In this document: piece after piece, positions 7,887 through 16,921 of the stretch
Numbering within the stretch: the first letter of the stretch is position 1
How the letters are laid out: every line of letters begins with the position of its first letter
Assembly: GCF_900142985.1 (NCBI RefSeq)
Contig: NZ_LT670849.1
Location: 1,984,001 to 2,048,000 of the forward strand
DNA from: Bradyrhizobium erythrophlei
GTDB lineage: Bacteria; Pseudomonadota; Alphaproteobacteria; Rhizobiales; Xanthobacteraceae
DNA: 64,000 nt
Direction: 5' to 3'
The notes under the pieces: model-generated
Databases searched by the model: none
What the model saw: only the letters and a program-made list of their open reading frames with translations
Told to the model about the DNA's origin: nothing
Made by a program: the position numbers and the translations under genes

Positions 7887-9242
7887 CTAGCGCCTGCGGC
7901 CGACCATTTCGAACACGGCGCCGGGGTTATTGTCGTTGAACCGCAGGTCGAGCTCGTGGAGGTTGGCGATGGCCGCGGTGATACTCAGGCCAAGCCCGCT
8001 GCCGGGAACGCGGTGCCCGCTCGAGGTCCGGTAGAAACGCTGAAATATCTTGTCACGCTCCGCCGGTTCGACGCCGATCCCGCTATCGCGCACCCGCACC
8101 ACCGGCAGGCCGTTCTCCCGGAACACCGCAATGCCGACGCTGCCGTTCTCGGGCGTGAACTTGATGGCGTTGCCGATCAGGTTCGAGACCGCCTCGCGCA
8201 TCAGGTCGCCATCGCCCTGGATCTGGACCGGCGATTTCGTTTCCAGCGTCATCTTGATCGATTTCGACTCGGCCAGCGGCTCGTAGAACTCGAACAGATC
8301 GGCGCAGATCGCCGACAGGTCGATCGATTGAAAGTTGCGCGATGTGGGGCTGTATTCGACATCGGCCAGACGCAGGAGCGCCGCCACCGTCAGCATGGCC
8401 TTGTCGATATGGGCGAGCGCCTGTTTCGCAACGGTGCGCAGTTGCTCGTCGCTCGAACTTTCGAGCCCGCGCTCGAGCTGGGCGTGAACGACGGCGAGCG
8501 GACTGCGCAAGTCATGGGCGATATTGTCGCCGACGCCCTTGAGCTGCACCAGCAGCCGTCCGATTTCGTCCAGCATCAGGTTGACGTCGCGCGATATCCG
8601 GGCGATCGGATCGCGCCGCGAACCGACCGGCAGCCGCAGATCCGTATCTCCCTTCATGATGCGGGCAATGGTGTCATGAATGGCGGTGAGCCGGCGCGAC
8701 GAGCGGCGGGCGAAGTAGGCGCCGATGGCAAGCGCCAGCAGCAGCATCGGCGCAAGCCCGGCCAGCAGCGCGCTTTGCACCGTGCGGCGGAAGGCCAGCG
8801 TTTCCAGCAAGCTGCGGCCAAGCACCATGATGTTGCCGTCGGGACGCTGACGCGCGACGAAAATGACCGGCTCGATCCGGTTGTCGCTGCCGGGCACATG
8901 CGTCGCCGCAACGTAATGCGCTTTGCCGTCCACCGGAATCGGAGGCAGGGCGTCGATATTGCCGAACATCGCCTTGCGATTGGAATCGAACAGCGCCGCA
9001 TAATCGATGCGCCGCAGATCGTTCGTCAGCCTGACTTCAAAGGCGCCCCTTAATTCCTCGACGGAGCGGTCGACGCTCTTGGCGGCCTCGGTTTCCAGGA
9101 TGATGCGGTTCCTGGCTTCGTTGGCCTCGCCGATCCGGAAGTACACGAGACCGAACACCGCCGTGGTCGCCACGGTCGTGACCAGCACGAAGGCGAGCGC
9201 GACGCGCACCGCCGAGGAACGGAAAAATTCAAGGATTCGCAT
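7887..9242 (-). CDS. Two-component sensor histidine kinase of the RND efflux operon
   Basis: A 451-residue inner-membrane kinase. Membrane segments lie at about 13-36 and 156-177 and bound a periplasmic sensor region of about 120 residues. A HAMP linker (about 178-230) leads to the H-box NIAHDLRSPLAVV with phospho-acceptor His243. The ATPase domain shows the N box (EAVSNLIGNAIKFT), G1 (VRVRDSGIGV), the F box (FQRFYRTSSG) and G2 (GSGLGLSI), so all catalytic boxes are intact. The gene overlaps the response regulator by 14 bases, which indicates coupled translation and a matched pair. The signal is unknown but presumably reports on a substrate of the efflux pump encoded upstream. Confidence 0.94.
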   Translation of the reverse strand: MRILEFFRSSAVRVALAFVLVTTVATTAVFGLVYFRIGEANEARNRIILETEAAKSVDRSVEELRGAFEVRLTNDLRRIDYAALFDSNRKAMFGNIDALPPIPVDGKAHYVAATHVPGSDNRIEPVIFVARQRPDGNIMVLGRSLLETLAFRRTVQSALLAGLAPMLLLALAIGAYFARRSSRRLTAIHDTIARIMKGDTDLRLPVGSRRDPIARISRDVNLMLDEIGRLLVQLKGVGDNIAHDLRSPLAVVHAQLERGLESSSDEQLRTVAKQALAHIDKAMLTVAALLRLADVEYSPTSRNFQSIDLSAICADLFEFYEPLAESKSIKMTLETKSPVQIQGDGDLMREAVSNLIGNAIKFTPENGSVGIAVFRENGLPVVRVRDSGIGVEPAERDKIFQRFYRTSSGHRVPGSGLGLSITAAIANLHELDLRFNDNNPGAVFEMVGRRR

Positions 9243-9924
9243 TCAGCATAAAGCCCGCGCCGCGTATGTTCACGATCAGCGAGGGTGTCCCTTTCGTGTC
9301 GATCTTCTTGCGCAGGTTGCTGATGTGGACGTCGACCACGTTGGTCTCGAGCGAGAAGTGATACTGCCAGACCTCCTGCAACAGCATCGCCCGCGTGATG
9401 ACGCGCCCGGGATGGCGCAGAAAATATTCCAGCAGGCGAAACTCGCGCGGCAACAGCTCGATCCTGTTGCTGGCGCGATGGACCGTCTTTTCGATCAGAT
9501 CCATCTCGAGATCGCCGACCCGCAATTTCGTGGTGCGCACGTCATCGAGGCGCCGCAGCATGGCTTCGACCCGCGCAGAAAGCTCGACCATGGCAAACGG
9601 CTTGGTCAGGTAGTCGTCGCCGCCGGCCTTCAGGCCCTTGACCTTCTCGTCGACGGAAGACAAGGCCGAGATCACCAGAACCGGCACCTTGACGCCTTCC
9701 CTGCGCAAGGCTTGCAGCGTCACGATGCTGTCCTCGCCGAACACGATCCGGTCCATGATCATCATGGCAGCGTCGCCGACCCGCGCTGCGTCCGCGGCCT
9801 GCGCGATGGAGGCCGGCCGGACCAGATAGCCCTTGCTTTCAAGCTCGCCCCTGATCTCGTCTACCATCGCCGGCTCGTCCTCGACGAGCACGATGGTCTG
9901 AGCGCGGGCCTCGGCTTTGTTCAT
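9229..9924 (-). CDS. OmpR/PhoB-family response regulator of the RND efflux operon
   Basis: A 231-residue regulator. The receiver domain (about 10-120) has an acidic pair in VLVEDEP, the phospho-acceptor Asp58 in MMIMDRI and Lys108 in YLTKPF. The C-terminal winged helix (about 135-228) shows LLPREFRLLEYFLRHPG, RAMLLQEVW and VDVHISNLRKKID. A GTG precedes the ATG by one codon; either can serve. The gene starts 22-24 bases after the stop of the outer-membrane factor, so pump and sensor are one transcript. Autoregulation at 16134-16574 is the natural model. Confidence 0.94.
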   Translation of the reverse strand: MNKAEARAQTIVLVEDEPAMVDEIRGELESKGYLVRPASIAQAADAARVGDAAMMIMDRIVFGEDSIVTLQALRREGVKVPVLVISALSSVDEKVKGLKAGGDDYLTKPFAMVELSARVEAMLRRLDDVRTTKLRVGDLEMDLIEKTVHRASNRIELLPREFRLLEYFLRHPGRVITRAMLLQEVWQYHFSLETNVVDVHISNLRKKIDTKGTPSLIVNIRGAGFMLNANP

Positions 9925-9948
9925 CACAGGCTCGATCCCTACCTCACG

Positions 9949-11508
9949 TCAGGGCGTCAATCCCGGCGGTGGCGGATCCGGCCGCGCATGCGGCGGGTCC
10001 TGGGCAAGACGCTTGACCGCCGCGATCACCGCGGGATCCGGGCGTCTGACCGGCGGAATGATTTCGTCCGGCGGCCAGCCGCCGCCGAGCGCCTTATAGA
10101 GCGCCACAAAACTGTCCCCGGCAAGCCGGACGATTTCGGCGCGTTGCTGCTCCAGCGTAAATTGCTGCCGTTCGGCGTCCAGGACGTTGAGGAAGTCGGT
10201 CAGGCCGCGATCGTAGCGCTCGGTCGCCACCCTGGTCGCCTGACGCGCCGCATCGAGCGCGAGGTCGAGGCTACGCAAGCTTTGACGGAAGCCCTGATAG
10301 GCCGAGTTTGCTTCGTCCACCTGCTGGATCGCGGTGAGGATCGTCTCCTTGTAGACGCCCGCCAGTTCGTGGGCCCGGTAGTCGGCGATCTCGATTCGGG
10401 CGTCGAGCGCGCCAAAGTCGAGGATGGGCGCGTTGAGCGTCGGTCCGATCGAGGCGATCCAGATGATCGGAACGGTCGAACCCGACCGCGGGCCGGTCTG
10501 CCCGCCCGCGCCGGCGGTGATCGCGACGGTCGGGAACAGTTCCGCCGTCCGGGCGCCGATATCGGCCACCGAAGCGGCGAGCAGGCGCTCGGCCTCGCGA
10601 ATATCGGGACGGCGTCGGATCAGGTCGACCGGCGTTCCGGCAGGTGCGCGGGCCGGCAGGCGCGGAACCGCGCCGGGCCGCAGCAGGCGGCGGGAAATGT
10701 TTTCCGGATAGTCGCCGACCAGAACGGCGATGGCGTAGGCGCTGGCGGCGATCTGCGCCTTGAGCGGCTCGACGTCGGCCTGCAAGGTCTCGACCTGACG
10801 CTTGGCGAGCAGCACGTCGAGTTCGTTGGTCAGGCCGCGATCCAGACGGGTCTGCGCGAGATCGAGGATCTTTCGCGACGCCTCGATGTTGCGGTAGAGG
10901 ATTTGCAGCCGGTCCTGGCGCGCCCGGAGGTCGAAATAAAGACGGGTGACGTCGGCCGCGACCACCACATAGACCCAGTCGCGCGCCTCCTTCAGCGCCT
11001 CGGCGGTGTAGACCTGCGCCTCGATGCGGCGCGCGATCTTGCCGAAGATGTCGATCTCCCACTCGGCGTCGAGGCCGCCGACGCCGGTGATCTTCTTCAG
11101 GCCGGTATTGTTGTCGCCGTCGCGCAACGCCTGCGCGACCCTGCCCTTGGTCTCATCGGTGCCGGTGCCGGTGCCGGCGCCGACGCCGCCATTGAGCTGC
11201 GGCACGGCTTGCGCGCCGACCACGATCAGTTGCAGGCGCGCCTGCTGCAAGCGATCCAGCGCGATCTTGAGGTCGATATTGTTCTGGATCGCAAGGTCGA
11301 TCAGCTCGTTGAGCTGCCGGTCATGCAGCGTCCGCCACCATTGCCAGAGTTCGGGACCGGCGCCGCCGGATTGCGGCCCCTGGCCCGAAGGCGGCGCTGT
11401 GAAGCTCGCAGGGATAGCGGCATCGGGCGTGAAATATTCCGGACCCAGGGCGCATCCCGCCAAGGCTCCGGCACACACGACCACACAGGCGAGGCGTTGG
11501 ACTCTCAT
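9949..11508 (-). CDS. RND efflux outer-membrane lipoprotein (NodT/OprM family)
   Basis: A 519-residue outer-membrane factor. The lipobox LAGC with Cys19 follows a short signal (MRVQRLACVVVCAGA), so the protein is lipidated. Family blocks are ALGPEYFTPD, LWQWWRTLHDRQLNELIDLA, the repeated coiled helices IALDRLQQARLQLIVV and VATERYDRGLTDFLNVLDAE, and DLIRRRPDIREAERLLAA. Two such repeats per chain, as a trimer, make the barrel and periplasmic tunnel. A glycine-rich GTGTGTDE stretch lies between the first helices. It is third in the operon, 131 bases after the fusion protein gene; that gap shows no good ORF and could hold a secondary signal. Confidence 0.93.
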   Translation of the reverse strand: MRVQRLACVVVCAGALAGCALGPEYFTPDAAIPASFTAPPSGQGPQSGGAGPELWQWWRTLHDRQLNELIDLAIQNNIDLKIALDRLQQARLQLIVVGAQAVPQLNGGVGAGTGTGTDETKGRVAQALRDGDNNTGLKKITGVGGLDAEWEIDIFGKIARRIEAQVYTAEALKEARDWVYVVVAADVTRLYFDLRARQDRLQILYRNIEASRKILDLAQTRLDRGLTNELDVLLAKRQVETLQADVEPLKAQIAASAYAIAVLVGDYPENISRRLLRPGAVPRLPARAPAGTPVDLIRRRPDIREAERLLAASVADIGARTAELFPTVAITAGAGGQTGPRSGSTVPIIWIASIGPTLNAPILDFGALDARIEIADYRAHELAGVYKETILTAIQQVDEANSAYQGFRQSLRSLDLALDAARQATRVATERYDRGLTDFLNVLDAERQQFTLEQQRAEIVRLAGDSFVALYKALGGGWPPDEIIPPVRRPDPAVIAAVKRLAQDPPHARPDPPPPGLTP

Positions 11509-11639
11509 GCACCTATTCCGCTATGCCCCAGAGGCGCGAGTTGCCAAACATCGCCGATAGGACGTCGTCCGCCCGATCTTCGTCAACCCACCCGCAGAAT
11601 TTTGCTGAAGCCTTGTTGTCAAATAGCAACGGAAGCTGC

Positions 11640-12908
11640 TCATCGCACTTCGGCCTCGTGGGCCGGCGGCGGTGGCGCATCCTTCGAAACCCGAACCTGC
11701 TCGCCTTGCGATAGCGAATCCGGCGGGCTGTTGATGACCGTGTCCGACGCCGAAAGACCTGCCAGCACCTCAAACTCGGTTCCCAGGTTGCGGCCGAGCT
11801 TGATCGAGCGCAAATCGACCTTGTCACCTGGCAAAAGGATCGCCAATTGCGGGCCGTTCTCGCGGAAGATCAGCGCACTGGTCGGGATTCGCAGCACGCC
11901 CGGCGTATCGGCGAGGTTGAACCGCACCTGGGCGAAGGTGCCCGGCTGCAAGAGATTGTCGGCGTTCTTGGCATGGAGCTCGACCAACAGCGTCCGCGCC
12001 GTCTTGTTGATGGCTTCCGACGTCGTCGACACCACGGCGTTGAACGTCTTGTCCGGATACTGCGGCAGGATCATCTCGGCGGTGAGACCGGCCTTCATGT
12101 TCGAGGATATTTCCTGCGGGACCTGCACGAACACCCGCATCTCGTGCACGTCGGCGACCCGGAACAATTGCGGCCCGTTGCTGGTGCTGCTGCCGGCATT
12201 GATCAAGGCGCCGATGTCGGTATTGCGCTGGGTCACGACGCCGTCGAAAGGAGCGATGATACGCTTGAAGGCCTCTAATGCCGTAAGCCGGTCGACTTCG
12301 CTCTGATTGACATTGGCTTCGGCGATCGACGCCTTGTACCGCGCATCGGCGCTGCCGAATTCCGCTTTCTTGGCCTCGGTCTCCTGTTGGGAAACGACGC
12401 CCCGCGGCGAGTCACGCCAGCGCGCATAGGTGGTTTCGGCGAAGTTACGCTCGGCCTCTCTCACCTTGACCTGGGCTTCGGCCGAATTCAGCTTCGCCTT
12501 GGCCGCCGCCAATTGCGCATCGAGATCGGGCGCGTCGATTTCCGCCAGCAAATTCCCCTTCTCGACATGCGCACCGAAGTCGAAGTGCCACGCCTTCAGA
12601 TAGCCGCTGACCCGCGCATAGATCGGCGCCTCGAACCAGGCCTCGATATCGCCGGGCAGATTGATTTGCTGCCCCGTGACGCCCTGCTTCGGCGAGACGG
12701 TCGCAACGATCGGCACGGCAAGATCGGCCGTCCACTTCGCAACCTCACTCTCCTGCTGACGGCGCCACAGGATGCCCGAGACGGCGATTCCCATCGCGAC
12801 GAGCACCGCAACGATGGCGATCCAGCGCGACTTGCCGGGTGGCGGCGCTATCTTGTTTGGCCGGGTGTCTTGTTCCGGCGGGGCGTGATGCGGATGAGCG
12901 TCAAGCAA
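11640..12908 (-). CDS. RND efflux periplasmic adaptor (membrane fusion protein, AcrA/HlyD type)
   Basis: A 422-residue adaptor. One membrane anchor near residues 27-47 (WIAIVAVLVAMGIAVSGIL) is followed by the barrel-sandwich half GDIEAWFEAPIYARVSGYLK, an alpha hairpin (about 105-190, ATYARWRDSPRGVVSQQE region) and the returning half IIAPFDGVVTQRNTDIGALI. Beta-barrel and membrane-proximal domains end with VLAGLSASDTVI. The start is a TTG: GGAGAG at 12915-12920 lies six bases before the TTG at 12908, better spaced than the TTG at 12923 that abuts the permease stop. The protein bridges the permease and the outer-membrane factor of the same operon. Confidence 0.92.
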   Translation of the reverse strand: MLDAHPHHAPPEQDTRPNKIAPPPGKSRWIAIVAVLVAMGIAVSGILWRRQQESEVAKWTADLAVPIVATVSPKQGVTGQQINLPGDIEAWFEAPIYARVSGYLKAWHFDFGAHVEKGNLLAEIDAPDLDAQLAAAKAKLNSAEAQVKVREAERNFAETTYARWRDSPRGVVSQQETEAKKAEFGSADARYKASIAEANVNQSEVDRLTALEAFKRIIAPFDGVVTQRNTDIGALINAGSSTSNGPQLFRVADVHEMRVFVQVPQEISSNMKAGLTAEMILPQYPDKTFNAVVSTTSEAINKTARTLLVELHAKNADNLLQPGTFAQVRFNLADTPGVLRIPTSALIFRENGPQLAILLPGDKVDLRSIKLGRNLGTEFEVLAGLSASDTVINSPPDSLSQGEQVRVSKDAPPPPAHEAEVR

Positions 12909-12914
12909 GGTTAT

Positions 12915-12920
12915 CTCTCC
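12915..12920 (-). promoter_or_regulatory. Ribosome binding site choosing a TTG start for the adaptor gene
   Basis: GGAGAG on the minus strand, followed by ATAACC and then TTG at 12908. It lies inside the longer reading frame that begins at the TTG at 12923, so that earlier start has no site of its own. Confidence 0.6.
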
Positions 12921-12923
12921 CAA

Positions 12924-15900
12924 TCACCGGCTCGGCTCGCCCGACGGCACGATAGCCGTCGCCGGCACCTGGTCGCTCTTGCGGTGAAGAACGCTGAAGA
13001 CGACCGGAACGAAGAACAGGGTGGCAAGCGTTGCGACAGCAAGTCCGCCGATCACCGCGCGGCCGAGCGGGGCGTTCTGTTCGCCGCCCTCGCCCATCGC
13101 CAGCGCCATCGGAATCATGCCGATGATCATCGCGAGCGCCGTCATCAGCACCGGACGAAAACGGGTAAAGCCGGACTCGAGCGCCGCGGTGGTCGCGTTC
13201 AAGCCGTTCTCAAGTCCTTCGCGCGCGAAACTCACCAGCAAGATACTGTTGGCGGTCGCAATGCCCATGCACATGATCGCGCCGGTGAGCGCCGGTACCG
13301 ATAGCGTGGTACCGGTCATGAACAGCGTCCAGACAATGCCGGCAAGCGCGGCGGGCAGAGCTGTGACGATGATGAAGGGATCAAGCCAGGACTGGAAATT
13401 GACGACGATCACGAGATAGATCAGCACGATCGCACCGGCGAGGCCGAGATAGAGCTGGCTGTAGGCGTTATTCATCGTCTGAACCTGACCGCGCACGGCC
13501 GTGTAGGAACCGCGTGGCAGGTCTTTCTTGGTCTCGGCCAGGATCTTCTCGATGTCGGCGGAGACGGCGCCGAGGTCGCGGCCTTGCGTGTCGCCAAAGA
13601 TGTCGATCACCGGCTGCACGTTGTAGTGCGACACCACGCCCGCGCTCGGGCCCTGGCTAATCTTGGCGAGTCCACCGAGATAGCGCTGCGCGACCGTGCC
13701 GTTCTCCGACGTGGTGATCGGAATGTTGGACAGGTCGGAAATGCTGTTGATGCGATATTGCGGCATCTGGGCCACGATCGGATAGGAAACGCCGTTTTCC
13801 GGGTTGAGCCAGAAATTCGGCTTCACCTGCCCGCTGCCGGACAATGTCACCAGCAGGCTGTTGGCGACGTCGCGCTGGGTCAGGCCGACGTCGGCGGCCA
13901 TGGTCCGGTCGACATCGATATTGATCTGCGGATAGTTGAAGATCTGCTGGATGCGAAGATCGGCGATGCCCGGCACCTGGCGAATCTTCTTCAGCAGGTC
14001 ATTGGCATAGGCGTAGTTGGCTTTCTGGTTGTTGCCGACGATTTGTATGTCGATCGGCGCCGGCAAGCCAAAGTTCAGGATCTGCGACACGATATCGGCG
14101 GGCAGGAACGAGAAGCTGGTGCCCGGAAATTTCTGCGGCAGGATCGTCCGCAGTTTTTTGACGTAGTCGGCGGTCGGACCGTGGTCCTCCTTCAGCGAGA
14201 TAAGCGCATCGCCGTCCTCCGGTCCGATCGTGCCGGTGTTCTGATAGGCCATGTTGATGCCGGAGAACGGCAAGCCGATATTGTCCACGATGTTGGCGAG
14301 TTCCTCGTGCGGAATCGTCGTGCGCACCGTCTGCTCGACTTGTTCGAACAGGCGGGCCATCTCCTCGATGCGCGTGCCGGGCTGGCCGCGCACATGCATC
14401 AGGATCTGGCCGGAATCGACCGCCGGAAAGAAGTTCGAGCCCAGAAACGGCACCAGCACGAACGATACCGCGACGCAGGCCAGAAAACCGACAATGAAGG
14501 CTTTCGGCGCTTCGAGCGCCCTGACCAGCAGCGCGCGGTAGCCGCCACGGAACCGTTCGAAGTACCGCTCGAAGCCTTGCTGGAATCGCAGCAGTGGATT
14601 GCGCGACCGAATGGGCAGCCTGTCGTGGCCGATGTCGGTTTCGATGGAATGGTGATGCGCGCTCATCAGGAAGTTGGCCATCGTCGGCACCAGCGTGCGC
14701 GACAGGATGAACGAGCCGATCAACGCGAACACGACCGCCTCCGCCAGCGGCTGGAACAGATAGCCTGCGACGCCGCCGAGCTGGAACATCGGTACGAAGA
14801 CGATGCACAGACACAGCAAGGTGACGAAGGCCGGGATCACGATCTGCTGCGCACCGTCGAGAATCGCGGGCTCGATCTCCTTGCCCTGCTCGAGATGATA
14901 GTTGATGTTTTCGATGGTCACGGTGCCGTCGTCGACCAGGATGCCGACCGCGAGTGCAAGTCCCCCCAGCGTCATGACGTTGATGGTTTCGCCAAGCAGC
15001 GACAGCGCCGTGAGCGAGAACAGCACGGCGAGCGGAATTTCCGTGAGGATGATGACGGTCGAGCGCCAGCTGCCGAGAAACAACAGGATCATCACGCCGA
15101 CGAGCACGGCGGCCAGGATGGCCTCGCGAATGACGCCGAACACCGCCGCCTTGACGAACACCGACTGGTCGCCGACGGCTTCGAGATTGAGACTCGGCGG
15201 CAGCGTCTCTTTCACCCGTGTCAGCAGCGACTTGACGCCCTCGATCACGTCCAGTGTCGACGCCGCGCCGGCCTTCAGGATCGTCATCAGCACGGCGCGC
15301 GAGCCGTTCACCCGCACGAGATTGGTCTGCGGCGGCGAGCCCTGATGGACATAGGCGACGTCGCGGACGAAAATGACCGTGCCGTTGGATTTCTTCACCG
15401 GCAGGTCGTTGATCTTTTCGAGATTGACGGGGCTGGCATTGAGCGAGACGTTCCAGTCGAACTTGCCGATCTTCTGGTCGCCGGCAGGAAGAATCAGGTT
15501 CTGCACCGAAACCGCATTGACGACGTCTTCCGCCGAGACGCCATGCGACTGCATCGCCTGCTGGTCGAGATCGATCTGCACCTGCAACACCTGGCCGCCA
15601 TAGGGCGACGGCACCGCTGCACCCCGCACCGTCGCCAGTTGTGGCCGGATGAAATTCTGCCCGAGATCAAACAATCGCATCTCGGGCAGCGCCGTGCTCG
15701 ACAGCGCCAATTGCAGGATCGGCACGCTGGAGGCGTTGTAGCTCAGTACGTATGGCGGTGTGATGCCGGGCGGCAGCAATTTCAGCACCGTCTGTGAGGA
15801 CGCTGTCACCTGTGCCATCGCGGCAGCGATATTGACGTCCTTCTGGAAGAAGACCTTGATCACGCCATAGCCGGCCAGCGACTGCGACTCCACGTGCTCG

Positions 15901-16133
15901 ATGTTGCTGACCTGGGCGGTCAGGAAGCGCTCATAGTAGTAGATCACGCGGCCCGACATGTCGTTCGGAGGCAGGCCGTTATAGCTCCAGACGACGGCGA
16001 TGACCGGGATGTTGATGTTCGGGAAGATGTCGGTCGGGGTGGTCAGCGCGGCGCGAACGCCAAACAACGCGATGAGCACCGCGAGCACAACGAACGTATA
16101 GGGACGCCTCAGCGCGGTCAGAACGATCCACAC
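12924..16133 (-). CDS. RND (HAE1-type) efflux permease
   Basis: A 1069-residue inner-membrane proton antiporter with the usual RND length and twofold layout: TM1 near 10-30, a large periplasmic loop (about 40-330), TM2-6, a long cytoplasmic link with YFERFRGGYRALL, TM7, a second periplasmic loop (about 560-865) and TM8-12. TM4 has AVGILVDDGTVTIENI with the two proton-relay aspartates, and the region before TM10 has GAIMCMGIATANSILLVSFA. Substrates may be drugs, solvents or metabolites. The start is GTG at 16133, with GGGAGGA seven bases before it. It is the first gene of the five-gene operon with adaptor, outer-membrane factor and two-component pair. Confidence 0.95.
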   Translation of the reverse strand: MWIVLTALRRPYTFVVLAVLIALFGVRAALTTPTDIFPNINIPVIAVVWSYNGLPPNDMSGRVIYYYERFLTAQVSNIEHVESQSLAGYGVIKVFFQKDVNIAAAMAQVTASSQTVLKLLPPGITPPYVLSYNASSVPILQLALSSTALPEMRLFDLGQNFIRPQLATVRGAAVPSPYGGQVLQVQIDLDQQAMQSHGVSAEDVVNAVSVQNLILPAGDQKIGKFDWNVSLNASPVNLEKINDLPVKKSNGTVIFVRDVAYVHQGSPPQTNLVRVNGSRAVLMTILKAGAASTLDVIEGVKSLLTRVKETLPPSLNLEAVGDQSVFVKAAVFGVIREAILAAVLVGVMILLFLGSWRSTVIILTEIPLAVLFSLTALSLLGETINVMTLGGLALAVGILVDDGTVTIENINYHLEQGKEIEPAILDGAQQIVIPAFVTLLCLCIVFVPMFQLGGVAGYLFQPLAEAVVFALIGSFILSRTLVPTMANFLMSAHHHSIETDIGHDRLPIRSRNPLLRFQQGFERYFERFRGGYRALLVRALEAPKAFIVGFLACVAVSFVLVPFLGSNFFPAVDSGQILMHVRGQPGTRIEEMARLFEQVEQTVRTTIPHEELANIVDNIGLPFSGINMAYQNTGTIGPEDGDALISLKEDHGPTADYVKKLRTILPQKFPGTSFSFLPADIVSQILNFGLPAPIDIQIVGNNQKANYAYANDLLKKIRQVPGIADLRIQQIFNYPQINIDVDRTMAADVGLTQRDVANSLLVTLSGSGQVKPNFWLNPENGVSYPIVAQMPQYRINSISDLSNIPITTSENGTVAQRYLGGLAKISQGPSAGVVSHYNVQPVIDIFGDTQGRDLGAVSADIEKILAETKKDLPRGSYTAVRGQVQTMNNAYSQLYLGLAGAIVLIYLVIVVNFQSWLDPFIIVTALPAALAGIVWTLFMTGTTLSVPALTGAIMCMGIATANSILLVSFAREGLENGLNATTAALESGFTRFRPVLMTALAMIIGMIPMALAMGEGGEQNAPLGRAVIGGLAVATLATLFFVPVVFSVLHRKSDQVPATAIVPSGEPSR

Positions 16134-16574
16134 GGCGCTATCCTCCCAAGATCTGGCCGAGGCGTCGCCGGCAGCCTAACGGGTTGTGATCAGGATACAA
16201 CGATCTCGGCGCGGAATTCACTATTCCCCGCAAGGTCCGGACGGATACGATCATGACAACAGCTGTATCCTTCCAGACACCCAACGTGAGATCGAAAGCG
16301 CGACAAGCCCAGACCGGGGTAGCCGGCCGGGATCGCGCGAAAGCCGATACGCAGTGCAAATGATGGAAAGGCTGCCGCAGCGCGGCAACTAATATAAAAT
16401 TTAGTGTGCCGTCAGCGGGTTCCATGATGCCCGTTGCCTGGATTTCAGGCCGCATTCGGCCATCGCGAGATCGTCACGTTGCAGCGCAAAATGCACCGCG
16501 AAAGCGCTGCCGAACATCGGTGTTTTACACGGCTGTCATGCGGCGCGAACCGGACGTCGAAGGGCTTAAGCCCT
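16134..16574. other. Upstream region of the RND operon, no supported gene
   Basis: No convincing coding frame lies here; a 105-codon frame at 16138-16455 has no ribosome site or recognisable sequence. GGATAC occurs at 16193-16198 and 16243-16248, with the inverse GTATCC at 16265-16270. Such spaced repeats could be response-regulator sites for the RR encoded in the operon, but six-base matches are weak evidence. An AT-rich patch near 16388-16405 (TAATATAAAATTTAG) could hold a promoter -10 region. Confidence 0.4.
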
Positions 16575-16781
16575 TCACAACTTGCGCGGCCGTCCTCGCT
16601 TGGCGAAAACCACGCCCCGCTTGTCGGCGGAGCGGCGAAGTGCGCCTGCCAATTTGAGGGCTTCGTTGCGTTCGGGACCAGGCGCCATCTGGCGCGCGAG
16701 TTCCAGTGCGTCTTCAGCCGCCCCGTCCCGGTCCAGTCGTTCCCGATCGGATGAGCGTTGATCCTTGCTCATCGTCCCCAC
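16575..16781 (-). CDS. Small conserved protein ending in an AT-hook-like RGRPRK tail
   Basis: A 68-residue (from GTG 16781) or 65-residue (from ATG 16772) soluble protein. The first part is strongly charged (MSKDQRSSDRERLDRDGAAE), followed by an amphipathic helix ELARQMAPGPERNEALKLAG and a basic end VVFAKRGRPRKL. RGRPRK has the core of an AT-hook minor-groove motif, so DNA contact is possible but unproven. AAAGGGAG lies upstream of both starts. I believe this short family recurs in Bradyrhizobium, with no known function. It is oriented away from the RND operon and lies after the hydantoin operon on the same strand. Confidence 0.6.
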   Translation of the reverse strand: MGTMSKDQRSSDRERLDRDGAAEDALELARQMAPGPERNEALKLAGALRRSADKRGVVFAKRGRPRKL

Positions 16782-16921
16782 TGCGCTCCCTTTACCCCCC
16801 GTGTCCTTGTTTCAATTGACGTATTGATCACGGGTTGGCCCAAAGATTGGCGCGATTCCACACAAGCGTCAACGATCGCGTTCCGCCCAGTGGAATGTCG
16901 GCCAGCACCTTGATTTCCCGG

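Noticed and set aside
9007..12306. Plus-strand open frame of 1099 codons across the outer-membrane factor and adaptor genes
   Set aside because: It lies opposite well-supported RND genes and its sequence is arginine-rich and without motifs; it is a shadow frame of GC-rich coding DNA.
13584..15797. Plus-strand open frame of 737 codons inside the RND permease
   Set aside because: Antisense shadow of the permease, with His/Arg/Gln-rich low-complexity translation and no ribosome site.
16138..16455. 105-codon minus-strand frame upstream of the RND permease
   Set aside because: No ribosome site, no recognisable sequence, and it overlaps the promoter region of the operon.
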